Positions 33,090 through 41,906 of a stretch of DNA of 64,000 nucleotides are shown here, in pieces (the stretch's first letter is position 1; the number at the start of each line of letters is the position of its first letter). The position numbers were made by a program, and so were the translations under genes. Where the stretch lies: contig NZ_JAPFPY010000005.1 of assembly GCF_026240945.1 (NCBI RefSeq), positions 1 through 64,000 of the forward strand, given 5' to 3'. The DNA is from Mycolicibacterium sp. J2. GTDB lineage: Bacteria > Actinomycetota > Actinomycetes > Mycobacteriales > Mycobacteriaceae. The notes below the pieces were generated by a model that was not told the DNA's origin, made no database searches, and was given only the letters and a program-made list of their open reading frames with translations.

Positions 33090-34555
33090 GTGTTGCTCCC
33101 TCGGGTGCGCGCCCACCACTGCCGAAAGGTCTCCTTCGGTGGTTCGGGGATATCGCGGCTGGCGGTCCATTTGGAGGCCGGCCAGGGGAGCGCGCTGATG
33201 CGGTGATCTTTTCCGGCGATCAATCGCCCTGCGCCGAGAGCTTTTTCGGCCAACGCGAACCGGCCGGGCGCCGACATCGCCCACCCCGCGGCCTTCATGG
33301 CCAGGTCCTGCCCGCCGGGCAGTCCACCCCTCACACCCCTTTCCGAATCCACCTGCTGGGCGCGCAGATGCACCAGAATCGACGGGATGTCGATGCGCAC
33401 CGGGCAGGCGTCGAAACACGCACCGCACAACGACGATGCATAGGGCAGGCTGGCGTTGGGGTCGTCGTGCCCGGTGGTGCCGGTCAATTGGGGCGACAGG
33501 ATCGCCCCGATGGGTCCGGGATACACCGACCCGTACGCGTGGCCGCCGGTGCGCTCGTACACCGGGCACACATTGAGGCAGGCGCTGCACCGTATGCAGT
33601 GCAGCGCAGCGCGTCCCACCTCGTCGGCCAGTACCCGGGTCCGGCCGTTGTCCAGCAGCACCAGGTGGAAGCGTTGCGGACCGTCGCCGGGGTGCACCCC
33701 GGTCCACATCGAGGTGTACGGGTTCATCCGCTCCGCTGTCGAGGACCGGGGGAGTAGTTGCATGAACACTTCCAGATCCGCGAACGTCGGGATGATCTTC
33801 TCGATCCCCAGCACGGTGATCAGCGTCTCGGGCAGGGTCAGGCACATCCGGCCGTTACCCTCTGATTCGACCACGGCGAGCGTACCTGTCTCGGCCACAG
33901 CGAAATTCGCGCCGCTCACGGCGACCTTCGCGGTGAGGAACTTGCGCCGCAGATGAGCCCGGGCCGCCATCGCCAGCACCCGTGGATCGTCGGTCAGTTC
34001 ACCGGCCTCGGGCATTTCCCTGGTGAAGATCTCGCGTATCTCGGCGCGGTTGCGGTGGATCGCGGGGACCAGGATGTGGCTGGGTTTGTCGTGGCCGAGT
34101 TGCACGATGAGCTCGGCGAGGTCGGTCTCGAACGCCGCGATGCCCTCGGCCTCGAGGTGCTCGTTGAGGCCGATTTCCTGGGTGGCCATGGACTTGACCT
34201 TGACCACCTCGGTGCTGCCGGTGTCGCGGATCAGGTCCGTGATGATCTGATTGGCCTCGGCGCCGTCGCGGGCCCAGTGCACCACGCCGCCGTGCGCGCT
34301 GACATTGCGTTCCAGTTGTTCGAGCAGTTCGGGGAGCCGGGCCATGACGTCTTGTTTGAGGGCGCTGCCGGCCGCGCGTAGCTGCTCCCAGTCCGCGCAT
34401 TCGTGCACCGCGGCAAGGCGCTTGGCGCGGATCGTATGGGTGGCGTGGCCGATGTTGCGGCGCAACTGGGCGTTGTCGAGCGCGGCGCGCGCGGCTTGGG
34501 GGAAAGGCACGTCGCCGCGTAGGTTCCCGACGCCGGGGGTGCCCAGGAACGTCAT
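33086..34555 (-). CDS. lutB: Lactate utilization protein LutB, iron-sulfur subunit
   Basis: A 489-residue protein that combines an N-terminal LUD domain with a ferredoxin-like domain binding two [4Fe-4S] clusters. The cluster cysteines are CIRCSACLNVCPVY and CGACFDACPV. NFAVAETGTLAVVESEGNGRMC is the conserved LUD centre. It passes electrons from L-lactate oxidation to pyruvate within the LutABC complex. The ATG at 34555 overlaps the lutA stop as ATGA. The frame is open further upstream but only into lutA. Confidence 0.93.
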   Translation of the reverse strand: MTFLGTPGVGNLRGDVPFPQAARAALDNAQLRRNIGHATHTIRAKRLAAVHECADWEQLRAAGSALKQDVMARLPELLEQLERNVSAHGGVVHWARDGAEANQIITDLIRDTGSTEVVKVKSMATQEIGLNEHLEAEGIAAFETDLAELIVQLGHDKPSHILVPAIHRNRAEIREIFTREMPEAGELTDDPRVLAMAARAHLRRKFLTAKVAVSGANFAVAETGTLAVVESEGNGRMCLTLPETLITVLGIEKIIPTFADLEVFMQLLPRSSTAERMNPYTSMWTGVHPGDGPQRFHLVLLDNGRTRVLADEVGRAALHCIRCSACLNVCPVYERTGGHAYGSVYPGPIGAILSPQLTGTTGHDDPNASLPYASSLCGACFDACPVRIDIPSILVHLRAQQVDSERGVRGGLPGGQDLAMKAAGWAMSAPGRFALAEKALGAGRLIAGKDHRISALPWPASKWTASRDIPEPPKETFRQWWARTRGSNT

Positions 34556-35295
34556 GCGCTTGCGCCTTGCCCGGCCAGGATCTCGGCCAGGTGCACGGTG
34601 CGGACCCCGGCCCGCAGCCGGCTCAGGCCGCCGCCGATGTGCATGAGGCATGACGAGTCCCCGGCGCTGCACACCTCGGCGCCGGTGTCGAGGATGTTGG
34701 TCATCTTGTCGGCGAGCATCGCGGTCGACGTGTCGGCGTTCTTCAGGGCGAAGGTGCCACCGAAACCGCAGCACGAGTCGGCGGCCGGCAACTCGACCAG
34801 GGTCAACCCGCGGACGTTGCGCAGCAGTCGCAGCGGCTTGTCGCCGACGCGCAGCATGCGCAACGAGTGACAGGTCGGGTGATAGGTGACCCGGTGTGGG
34901 TAGTAGGCCCCGACATCGTCGACGCCGAGGACGTCGACCAGGAATTCCGAGAGTTCGAAGGTGCGGCCGGCAACCGCCTCGGCGCGGGCGGCCAACCGTT
35001 CGTCACCTGCACGCCGGGCAACCATGGCGTGCTGGTGGCGCACCGAACCCACACACGATCCGGACGGGGCTACGACGGCGTCACACCCCGCCGTCTCGAA
35101 GACGTCGACGTGATGGCGCACCACCGCGGTGGCCTCTTCGAGATAGCCGGTGTTGATATGCATTTGCCCGCAACAGGTCTGGCCGGACGGGAACACCACC
35201 TCGTGGCCGAGTCGCTCCAGCACGGCGACGGTGGCAATTGCGGCTTGCGGAAAGAGCGCATCCGCCAGGCAGGTCGCGAACAGGGCGATTCGCAT
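34552..35295 (-). CDS. lutA: Lactate utilization protein LutA
   Basis: A 247-residue CCG-domain protein of the heterodisulfide-reductase/glycolate-oxidase iron-sulfur group. The cysteine motifs are TCCGQMHINTGY, PSGSCVGSVRHQ, YHPTCHSLRMLRVGDKPL and SCCGFGGTFALKN, in the LutA order. It is the first gene of lutABC, which oxidises L-lactate to pyruvate. TAGTCT at 35305-35310 is a likely -10 box giving a leader of only a few bases, with GAGGA before the ATG. No LutR-type regulator gene adjoins. Confidence 0.92.
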   Translation of the reverse strand: MRIALFATCLADALFPQAAIATVAVLERLGHEVVFPSGQTCCGQMHINTGYLEEATAVVRHHVDVFETAGCDAVVAPSGSCVGSVRHQHAMVARRAGDERLAARAEAVAGRTFELSEFLVDVLGVDDVGAYYPHRVTYHPTCHSLRMLRVGDKPLRLLRNVRGLTLVELPAADSCCGFGGTFALKNADTSTAMLADKMTNILDTGAEVCSAGDSSCLMHIGGGLSRLRAGVRTVHLAEILAGQGASA

Positions 35296-35353
35296 AGCGT
35301 CCTCAGACTAGCGTCGGTGTCGCCGCGGCGACGGTGAACGTGCGTGCAATACC

Positions 35354-35983
35354 GTGGCGGGTGTGGTGAACCCAGCGACGCACCCCGGCGGCGGTTTCAA
35401 CCCGCCCGAGCCCACCACCAAGGGCGGGCCGGACTACGGCCGATTCGTCGACGCGGTGCGCACGCTGCAGGACCACGCCCGCGCCGCCGACGCACCCGAC
35501 GCGGTGATCGGAGAGGCCGCGGATCTGATCGAAAAGGTGTCGGCGCTGCTGGCGCCCTACGCGGCCGACGAATGGCATTCGCCCTCCGGCCGCCGGATGG
35601 ACCTGCCCAACCGCGGCAACATCATGTCGGTGCCGGTCGACCTCGTGGTCACCGACGCCGGTCGGATCGGCGGGACGGCGCGGTTCCGTCGCTTCCATCT
35701 GGGCCGCAACGGTGCCGTGCACGGTGGTGCGTTGGGGCTGCTCTTCGATTCGCTGCTGGGCTTCACCACCGCCAAACTGACCAAGAGCCCGTACCAGCGC
35801 ACCGCGCACCTGGGTATCGACTACCGCAAGATCGTCCCGATCGAGAAGGAGCTGCAGGTGGACGCCGGAATCGACAGGATCGACGGGCGCAAGATCTTCG
35901 TCAGCGGCCGACTGTTCGACGGTGACGAGCTGCTCACCGAGGCCGACGCCCTGTTCGTCCGGCTCAAGCCGGGGCAGCCGTGA
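35354..35983 (+). CDS. PaaI-type hotdog thioesterase
   Basis: 209 residues; the C-terminal half is a hotdog-fold acyl-CoA thioesterase domain (GRNGAVHGGALGLLFDSLLGFTT, with the HGG segment of the PaaI group, then AHLGIDYRKIVPIEKELQVD). The N-terminal half is mycobacterial-specific. It would hydrolyse an acyl-CoA of unknown chain length. The start GTG at 35354 is used; another GTG three codons later is possible. It overlaps the next gene by 4 bases (GTGA) and is divergent from lutA. Confidence 0.82.
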   Translation: MAGVVNPATHPGGGFNPPEPTTKGGPDYGRFVDAVRTLQDHARAADAPDAVIGEAADLIEKVSALLAPYAADEWHSPSGRRMDLPNRGNIMSVPVDLVVTDAGRIGGTARFRRFHLGRNGAVHGGALGLLFDSLLGFTTAKLTKSPYQRTAHLGIDYRKIVPIEKELQVDAGIDRIDGRKIFVSGRLFDGDELLTEADALFVRLKPGQP

Positions 35984-36423
35984 ACGAGTCGGCCAATCAG
36001 TCCACGTACTCGGCGGCCAAGCGACGCTGGGCACGCTGGCGTGACGGGCTGCGGGAACGGCCGGTCGCTGATTTCGTCTACCGCGTCGTCATCGGCGTGG
36101 TGGGCCTGCTGGTGCTGGCTGTCGGCATCATCGCCATCCCGTACCCGGGCCCGGGATGGGCGATCGTCTTCCTCGGTCTGGCGATCCTGGCCACCGAATT
36201 CCGCGCCGCCCAGGTGGCGCTGCACTGGGTGAGGCAACGGTACGACGCCGTGATGGCCTGGTTCGGCCGCCAGCACATCGCCGTGAAAGCCCTGAGTGCG
36301 GCCTTCACCGGGCTGGTGGTGGTGGCCAGCCTCTGGGGTTTGGGTGCCCTGTATTGGTTCGGCGATCTGATCGGCTTCCAACCGGCCTGGCTGAAGAGCC
36401 CGATCGGTATCGGCTCCGACTGA
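35980..36423 (+). CDS. PGPGW-motif membrane protein (TIGR02611-like)
   Basis: A 147-residue membrane protein with hydrophobic segments near 28-48, 52-68 and 103-127. The family motif YPGPGWAIVFLGLAILATEF lies between the first two segments. Its role is not known. GTGA overlap with the thioesterase gene means they are co-translated. It lies 53 bases before thrS. Confidence 0.8.
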   Translation: MNESANQSTYSAAKRRWARWRDGLRERPVADFVYRVVIGVVGLLVLAVGIIAIPYPGPGWAIVFLGLAILATEFRAAQVALHWVRQRYDAVMAWFGRQHIAVKALSAAFTGLVVVASLWGLGALYWFGDLIGFQPAWLKSPIGIGSD

Positions 36424-36476
36424 CCTACCCCGATAGCATGGTCGCGTTCTGTGTACCTGCCTGAGGAGAGTTCCCG

Positions 36477-38525
36477 ATGAGCGCCGCCGCCAGCCCCGCC
36501 CCCGCAGCCCCGATCCGGGTTGCTGCCGGGACCACCGCTGGTGCAGCCGTCCGCGCTGCCGGCCTACCCGAACGGGGCGCGCCGGATGCCATCGTGGTGG
36601 TGCGGGACGCCGACGGCCGGCTGCGTGACCTGTCCTGGACGCCTGATGCCGATGTCGAGGTTGTCCCGGTGGCCGCCGACACCGACGACGGCCGCAGCGT
36701 CATCCGACACTCGGCTGCGCACGTGCTGGCCCAAGCGGTGCAGGAGCTGTTCCCGGAGGCCAAGCTCGGCATCGGCCCGCCGATCACCGACGGCTTCTAC
36801 TACGACTTCGATGTGGCCGAACCGTTCACGCCGGAGGACCTGGCCAAGTTGGAGAAGCGGATGGCCAAGATCGTCAAGGACGGTCAGCTGTTCTCCCGCC
36901 GCGTGTACGAATCCAAGGAGCAGGCCCGCCAGGAGCTGGCCAACGAGCCCTACAAGCTCGAACTCGTCGACGACAAGTCGGGCGACCCGGACGTCATGGA
37001 GGTCGGGGGCGACGAGCTGACCGCCTACGACAACCTCAACGCCCGCACCAAGGAACGCATCTGGGGGGACCTGTGTCGGGGGCCGCACATCCCGACCACG
37101 AAGTACATCCCCGCGTTCAAGCTGACCCGTAGTAGCGCGGCGTACTGGCGCGGCGACCAGAACAACGCCAGCCTGCAGCGGGTATACGGCACCGCGTGGG
37201 AATCGCAGGAGGCGCTGGACCGGCATCTGGAGCTCATCGAAGAGGCGCAGCGTCGTGACCACCGCAAGCTCGGGGTAGAACTCGACCTGTTCAGCTTTCC
37301 CGACGAGCTCGGGTCGGGCCTGCCCGTCTTCCACCCCAAGGGCGGCATCATCCGCAAGGAGTTGGAGGACTACTCGCGGCAGAAGCACGAGCAGGCCGGC
37401 TACCAGTTCGTCAACACCCCGCACATCACCAAGGAGAACCTGTACATCACGTCGGGCCACCTGGAGTGGTACGCCGACGGCATGTTCCCGCCGATGCAGA
37501 TCGACGCGGAGTACAACCCGGACGGCAGTGTGCGCAAGCCCGGCCAGGACTACTACCTGAAACCGATGAACTGCCCGATGCACCACCTGATCTACCGGTC
37601 CCGGGGCCGGTCGTATCGCGAATTGCCGTTGCGGCTCTTCGAATTCGGGTCGGTGTACCGGTATGAGAAGTCGGGTGTCGTGCACGGGCTGACCCGGGTG
37701 CGTGGCATGACGCAAGACGATGCGCACATCTACACCACCCGCGAACAGATGCGTGACGAGTTGACATCGTTGCTGCAGTTCGTGCTGGATCTGCTCTCGG
37801 ACTACGGCCTGGACGACTTCTACCTGGAGCTGTCCACCCGCGACCCGGCGAAGTCGGTCGGTTCCGACGAGCTGTGGGAAGAGGCCACCGCGACGCTGCG
37901 TGAGGTGGCCGAGGCCTCCGGGCTGGACCTGGTGCCCGACCCGGGCGGCGCAGCGTTCTACGGGCCCAAGATCTCCGTGCAGGTCAAGGATGCGCTGGGC
38001 CGGCACTGGCAGATGTCGACCATCCAGCTGGATTTCAACATGCCCGACCGGTTCGAGTTGGAGTACACCGCCGCCGACGGTAGCCGGCAACGACCGGTGC
38101 TGATCCACCGCGCGCTGTTCGGATCGATCGAGCGGTTCTTCGGGGTGCTCACCGAGCATTACGCGGGGGCTTTCCCGGCCTGGCTGGCGCCGGTGCAGGC
38201 AGTCGGGGTGCCGGTTGCCGACAAGCACGTGCCATATCTGGAAGAGATTGCCGCCCAACTGAAGTCGCTCGGTGTTCGGGTCGAGGTTGATGCCAGCGAT
38301 GACCGGATGGCCAAGAAGATCGTGAACCACACCAACCAGAAGGTGCCGTTCATGCTGCTCGCCGGAGACACCGATATCGAGTCGCAGGCCGTGTCCTTCC
38401 GGTTCGGGGACCGCAGCCAGATCAACGGCGTGCCCCGCGAGACTGCCGTGGCGGCCATCGCCGACTGGATCACCCGTCGGGAGAATGCAACGCCCAACGC
38501 CGATCTGTTCAAGGTGGACGGGTGA
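36477..38525 (+). CDS. thrS: Threonyl-tRNA synthetase
   Basis: 682 residues, normal length for the bacterial enzyme, which charges tRNA-Thr and edits Ser-tRNA-Thr. Domain order: N-terminal TGS domain (about 1-70), editing domain with the [16 protein letters not shown] start near 79, class II catalytic core with the zinc cysteine in MNCPMHH (Cys366) and [14 protein letters not shown], and C-terminal anticodon-binding domain (from about 565). GAGGAGAG precedes the ATG at 36477. No T-box leader is seen in the 53-bp upstream gap. It starts the core block. Confidence 0.97.
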   Translation: MSAAASPAPAAPIRVAAGTTAGAAVRAAGLPERGAPDAIVVVRDADGRLRDLSWTPDADVEVVPVAADTDDGRSVIRHSAAHVLAQAVQELFPEAKLGIGPPITDGFYYDFDVAEPFTPEDLAKLEKRMAKIVKDGQLFSRRVYESKEQARQELANEPYKLELVDDKSGDPDVMEVGGDELTAYDNLNARTKERIWGDLCRGPHIPTTKYIPAFKLTRSSAAYWRGDQNNASLQRVYGTAWESQEALDRHLELIEEAQRRDHRKLGVELDLFSFPDELGSGLPVFHPKGGIIRKELEDYSRQKHEQAGYQFVNTPHITKENLYITSGHLEWYADGMFPPMQIDAEYNPDGSVRKPGQDYYLKPMNCPMHHLIYRSRGRSYRELPLRLFEFGSVYRYEKSGVVHGLTRVRGMTQDDAHIYTTREQMRDELTSLLQFVLDLLSDYGLDDFYLELSTRDPAKSVGSDELWEEATATLREVAEASGLDLVPDPGGAAFYGPKISVQVKDALGRHWQMSTIQLDFNMPDRFELEYTAADGSRQRPVLIHRALFGSIERFFGVLTEHYAGAFPAWLAPVQAVGVPVADKHVPYLEEIAAQLKSLGVRVEVDASDDRMAKKIVNHTNQKVPFMLLAGDTDIESQAVSFRFGDRSQINGVPRETAVAAIADWITRRENATPNADLFKVDG

Positions 38526-38547
38526 GCGACGCTGACGGGGTGGGCGC

Positions 38548-39168
38548 ATGACCGACGGGGACCGGATCGTGGACACCGGTGTCGGCGACCCCGACCATCT
38601 GCAGCGGCTGTGGACCCCGCACCGGATTAGCTATATCGCCGAATCGCCCATGAAGAAGGGCGCCGGTTCGGCGCTGTCCTCGGAACCGTTCACCGACATC
38701 CCCCAGATGGCGGACGAGGACGGTCTGATGGTCGCCCGCGGTGAGCACGTCTACGCGGTGCTCAACCTGTACCCGTACAACCCGGGTCATCTCATGGTGG
38801 TGCCCTACCGGCGGCTGTCCGAACTGGAAGACCTCACCCCTGCGGAGAGCGCCGAGCTGATGGCGTTCACCCAGAAGGCGATTCGCGTGATCAAGGCGGT
38901 GTCGCGGCCGCACGGCTTCAACGTCGGGCTGAACCTTGGATCATCGGCAGGCGGGTCGCTGGCCGAGCACCTGCACATGCACGTGGTGCCGCGGTGGGGC
39001 GGCGACGCCAACTTCATCACCATCATCGGTGGGTCGAAGGTGATCCCGCAGCTGCTGCGCGACACCCGGGAACTGCTGGCGACGGAGTGGGCGAGGCAGA
39101 GCGGGGCGAGCGAAGCGACGGGGAATCAGAGCGGGGCGAGCGAAGCGACGGGGCAGTCGGGCAAATGA
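38548..39168 (+). CDS. HIT-family diadenosine tetraphosphate phosphorylase-like protein
   Basis: 206 residues, orthologue of Rv2613c, which phosphorolyses Ap4A to ADP and ATP. The histidine triad is H141-L-H143-M-H145 in AEHLHMHVVPRW. The first 184 residues are the usual protein. The last 22 are two in-frame copies of a ten-residue unit, SGASEATGNQ then SGASEATGQ, encoded by the dispersed DNA repeat at 39103-39153 and not expected in the family. The stop overlaps the pgsA start as ATGA, so the added tail did not break coupling. Confidence 0.9.
   Translation: MTDGDRIVDTGVGDPDHLQRLWTPHRISYIAESPMKKGAGSALSSEPFTDIPQMADEDGLMVARGEHVYAVLNLYPYNPGHLMVVPYRRLSELEDLTPAESAELMAFTQKAIRVIKAVSRPHGFNVGLNLGSSAGGSLAEHLHMHVVPRWGGDANFITIIGGSKVIPQLLRDTRELLATEWARQSGASEATGNQSGASEATGQSGK
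39103..39153. repeat. Dispersed short repeat, two tandem copies at the end of the HIT gene
   Basis: GCGAGCGAAGCGACGGGG with flanking GGG occurs at 39103-39123 and again at 39133-39153, a 30-bp period that keeps the reading frame. The first copy is followed by AATCA, as is the copy at 19186-19212. Confidence 0.75.
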
Positions 39169-39824
39169 GTGACTTCTACCTGATGACCCGGGCGGCGTAC
39201 GTCAAGCTGTCCCGACCGGTCGCCAGGGCGGCTCTGCACGCCGGATTCACCCCCGACAGCATCACGGTGCTGGGCACCGCCGCGTCGGTTGTCGGTGCGC
39301 TGACCCTTTTCCCGATCGGCCAGCTCTGGTACGGCGCGCTGGTGGTGTGGTTTTTCGTGCTGGCCGACATGCTCGACGGTGCGATGGCCCGCGAGCGTGG
39401 CGGTGGTAGTCGGTTCGGGGCGGTGCTGGACGCCACCTGCGACCGGATCGCCGACGGTGCGGTGTTCTGCGGGCTGGCCTGGTGGGCGGCGTTCGGCATG
39501 CACAACGCCCAGCTGGTGGTGGCCATCCTGATCTGTTTGGTGACCTCACAGGTCATCTCGTATATCAAGGCCCGCGCCGAGGCCAGCGGCCTGCGCGGGG
39601 ACGGCGGCATCATCGAACGCCCGGAACGGCTCATCATCACCCTGACCGGTGCCGGACTGAGTGGTTTGTTCGGTGTGCCGCTGATCTTGGAGATCGCCAT
39701 GTGGCTGCTGGCCCTGGCCAGCGTGGTGACTGTCGCCCAGCGGCTGCATGCGGTGCGGACGTCGCCGGGCGCCATGGATCCGCTGACCCCGACGCCCCCG
39801 GCGACCGAGGTGGGCGAAGAGTGA
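39165..39824 (+). CDS. pgsA: Phosphatidylinositol phosphate synthase
   Basis: A 219-residue membrane CDP-alcohol phosphatidyltransferase that joins CDP-diacylglycerol to inositol 1-phosphate, the first committed step to phosphatidylinositol in mycobacteria. The family motif is complete: D68-xx-D71-G72-xx-A75-R76 then G85, D89 and D93. About six membrane segments. The ATG at 39165 overlaps the HIT stop, and its own stop overlaps patA (GTGA), placing it in the conserved phosphatidylinositol-mannoside operon. Confidence 0.94.
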   Translation: MSDFYLMTRAAYVKLSRPVARAALHAGFTPDSITVLGTAASVVGALTLFPIGQLWYGALVVWFFVLADMLDGAMARERGGGSRFGAVLDATCDRIADGAVFCGLAWWAAFGMHNAQLVVAILICLVTSQVISYIKARAEASGLRGDGGIIERPERLIITLTGAGLSGLFGVPLILEIAMWLLALASVVTVAQRLHAVRTSPGAMDPLTPTPPATEVGEE

Positions 39825-40771
39825 GCACACCGTCGGCCGGGCTGCCCAAGGTGCGCGGACTGCGGGTGCCGCTGGGAGGTGAGCTCACCGACCTCGGGTA
39901 CGCCGCGGGCTGGCGAATGGTGCGAGCCATGCCGGAATTCGCCGCGCGCAACATGTTCGAGGCCGGCGCTCTGTATGCCGCCCGCGGTGGTGGCCCGGCG
40001 CAACTGCGCAAGAACCTGGCCAGGATCCTGGGAGTGCGCCCCGCCGACGTGCCCGGCAGCCTGATCCGCGCGTCGCTCGCGTCCTACGCCCGGTACTGGC
40101 GCGAGGCGTTTCGGCTGCCGTCGATGGACCACCGAGTGCTCGCGGGCCGGTTGCAGGAACTGGTCGAGGGCGACGGGCATGTCGCCGATGCGCTGGCGGC
40201 GGGCCGGGGCGCGGTACTGGCCCTGCCGCACAGCGGCAACTGGGATATGGCCGGCGTGTGGCTGACCAACACGTACGGCCGATTCGCCACGGTCGCCGAA
40301 CGCCTGAAGCCGGAGTCGCTGTATCAGCGGTTCGTGGATTACCGGGAGAGCCTGGGTTTCGAGGTGCTGCCGCTCAACGGCGGGGCGCGCCCGCCCGGCG
40401 AGGTACTCGCCGACCGGCTGCGCGCCAACGGACTGGTGTGTCTGATGGCCGACCGCGATTTGACGCGCTCCGGTATCGAGGTCGAGTTCTTCGGCGAGGC
40501 CACCCGGCTACCGGCCGGCCCGGCCCGGCTGGCGTTGGAGACCGGTGCAGCCCTGCTGCCCACCCACTGCTGGTTCTCCGGTGACGGCTGGGGCACCCGC
40601 ATCCACGCGCCGCTGGACACCTCCTCCGGTGATGTCACGGTGATCACCCAGGCGTTGGCAGACCACTTCGCGGCGAACATCGCCCAGTACCCGGCCGATT
40701 GGCACATGCTGCAGCCGCAGTGGCTGGCCGACCTCTCCGATGAGCGCCGCGCCCGGCTCGAAGGCCGGTAG
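39821..40771 (+). CDS. patA: Phosphatidylinositol mannoside acyltransferase
   Basis: 316 residues of the LpxL/HtrB-like acyltransferase family; orthologue of Rv2611c, which moves a palmitoyl group from acyl-CoA to the mannose of PIM1/PIM2 on the inner face of the membrane. The HX4D catalytic motif is His137-Asp142 in LPHSGNWD. Starting with the GTG at 39821 gives a 4-base overlap with pgsA; the frame is open further upstream but only within pgsA. PimA follows 10 bases downstream. Confidence 0.92.
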   Translation: MSTPSAGLPKVRGLRVPLGGELTDLGYAAGWRMVRAMPEFAARNMFEAGALYAARGGGPAQLRKNLARILGVRPADVPGSLIRASLASYARYWREAFRLPSMDHRVLAGRLQELVEGDGHVADALAAGRGAVLALPHSGNWDMAGVWLTNTYGRFATVAERLKPESLYQRFVDYRESLGFEVLPLNGGARPPGEVLADRLRANGLVCLMADRDLTRSGIEVEFFGEATRLPAGPARLALETGAALLPTHCWFSGDGWGTRIHAPLDTSSGDVTVITQALADHFAANIAQYPADWHMLQPQWLADLSDERRARLEGR

Positions 40772-40781
40772 GGGAGCACCG

Positions 40782-41906
40782 ATGCGCATCGGGATGGTGT
40801 GCCCGTATTCGTTCGACGTCCCCGGCGGCGTGCAGGCCCACGTGTTGCAACTCGCCGAGGTGTTCCGCTCCCAGGGGCACGTGGTGAGCGTGCTGGCGCC
40901 CTCCTCGCCGCATGTGCAGGTGCCGGACTATGTGGTGTCGGGCGGCAAGGCCGTGCCCATCCCGTACAACGGGTCGGTGGCCCGGTTGCGCTTCGGGCCT
41001 GCCACGCATCGCACCGTCAAGAAATGGCTCAGCCAGGGCGATTTCGACGTGCTACACCTGCACGAGCCGAACGCCCCGAGTCTGTCGATGCTGGCGCTGA
41101 TGATCGCCGAGGGCCCGATTGTCGCCACCTTCCACACGTCCACCACAAAGTCGTTGACGCTGAGCGTCTTTCAGGGAATCCTGCGGCCTTGGCACGAGAA
41201 GATCGTCGGCCGCATCGCGGTGTCGGATCTGGCGCGGCGGTGGCAGATGGAGGCACTGGGCTCCGACGCCGTCGAGATTCCCAACGGGGTACCCGTCGCG
41301 GCATTCGCGTCGGCCCCGCTTTTGGACGGCTACCCGCGCCCCGGCCGGTGCGTACTCTTCCTCGGCCGTTTCGACGAGCCGCGCAAGGGAATGGACGTGC
41401 TGCTGGCCGCGCTGCCCCGGCTGGCCGCCGCCTTCCCGGATATCGAGGTCCTGGTGGTGGGCCGAGGCGACGAGAAGGCCTTGGCCGAGAAGGCCGGCGA
41501 CCTGGCCACCCATCTGCGATTCCTCGGCCAGGTCGACGACGCCACCAAAGCCTCGGCACTGCGCAGCGCCGACGTGTACTGCGCACCCAACACCGGCGGG
41601 GAGAGTTTCGGGATCGTGTTGGTGGAGGCGATGGCGGCCGGCACCGCGGTGGTGGCCAGCGATCTGGATGCGTTCCGGCGCGTGCTGGACAACGGCCAGG
41701 CCGGCCGGTTGGTCCCCGTCGACGATGCCGACGCGCTGGCCGATGCGCTGATCGCCGTGCTCGGTGACGACCCGCTGCGGGCCCGCTACGTCGAGGTGGC
41801 CGGCACCGTCGTGCGTCGCTACGACTGGTCGGTGGTGGCCGCCGACATCATGCGGGTGTACGAGACGGTGGCGATGTCCGGGGTGCGCGTGCGGGTGGCC
41901 GACTAG
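40782..41906 (+). CDS. pimA: Phosphatidylinositol alpha-mannosyltransferase PimA
   Basis: A 374-residue GT-B glycosyltransferase (GT4) that transfers the first mannose from GDP-mannose to position 2 of phosphatidylinositol. N-terminal MRIGMVCPYSFDVPGGVQAHV and the nucleotide-sugar-site segment PNTGGESFGIVLVEAMAAG near 268-286 are diagnostic. The ATG at 40782 follows GGGGAG. The stop overlaps the Nudix gene start by one base. Confidence 0.95.
   Translation: MRIGMVCPYSFDVPGGVQAHVLQLAEVFRSQGHVVSVLAPSSPHVQVPDYVVSGGKAVPIPYNGSVARLRFGPATHRTVKKWLSQGDFDVLHLHEPNAPSLSMLALMIAEGPIVATFHTSTTKSLTLSVFQGILRPWHEKIVGRIAVSDLARRWQMEALGSDAVEIPNGVPVAAFASAPLLDGYPRPGRCVLFLGRFDEPRKGMDVLLAALPRLAAAFPDIEVLVVGRGDEKALAEKAGDLATHLRFLGQVDDATKASALRSADVYCAPNTGGESFGIVLVEAMAAGTAVVASDLDAFRRVLDNGQAGRLVPVDDADALADALIAVLGDDPLRARYVEVAGTVVRRYDWSVVAADIMRVYETVAMSGVRVRVAD

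Noticed and set aside
35319..35332. GTCGCCGCGGCGAC palindrome between lutA and the thioesterase gene
   Set aside because: All-GC-rich palindromes of this length arise easily in such DNA, and no regulator gene adjoins; not strong enough to call an operator.
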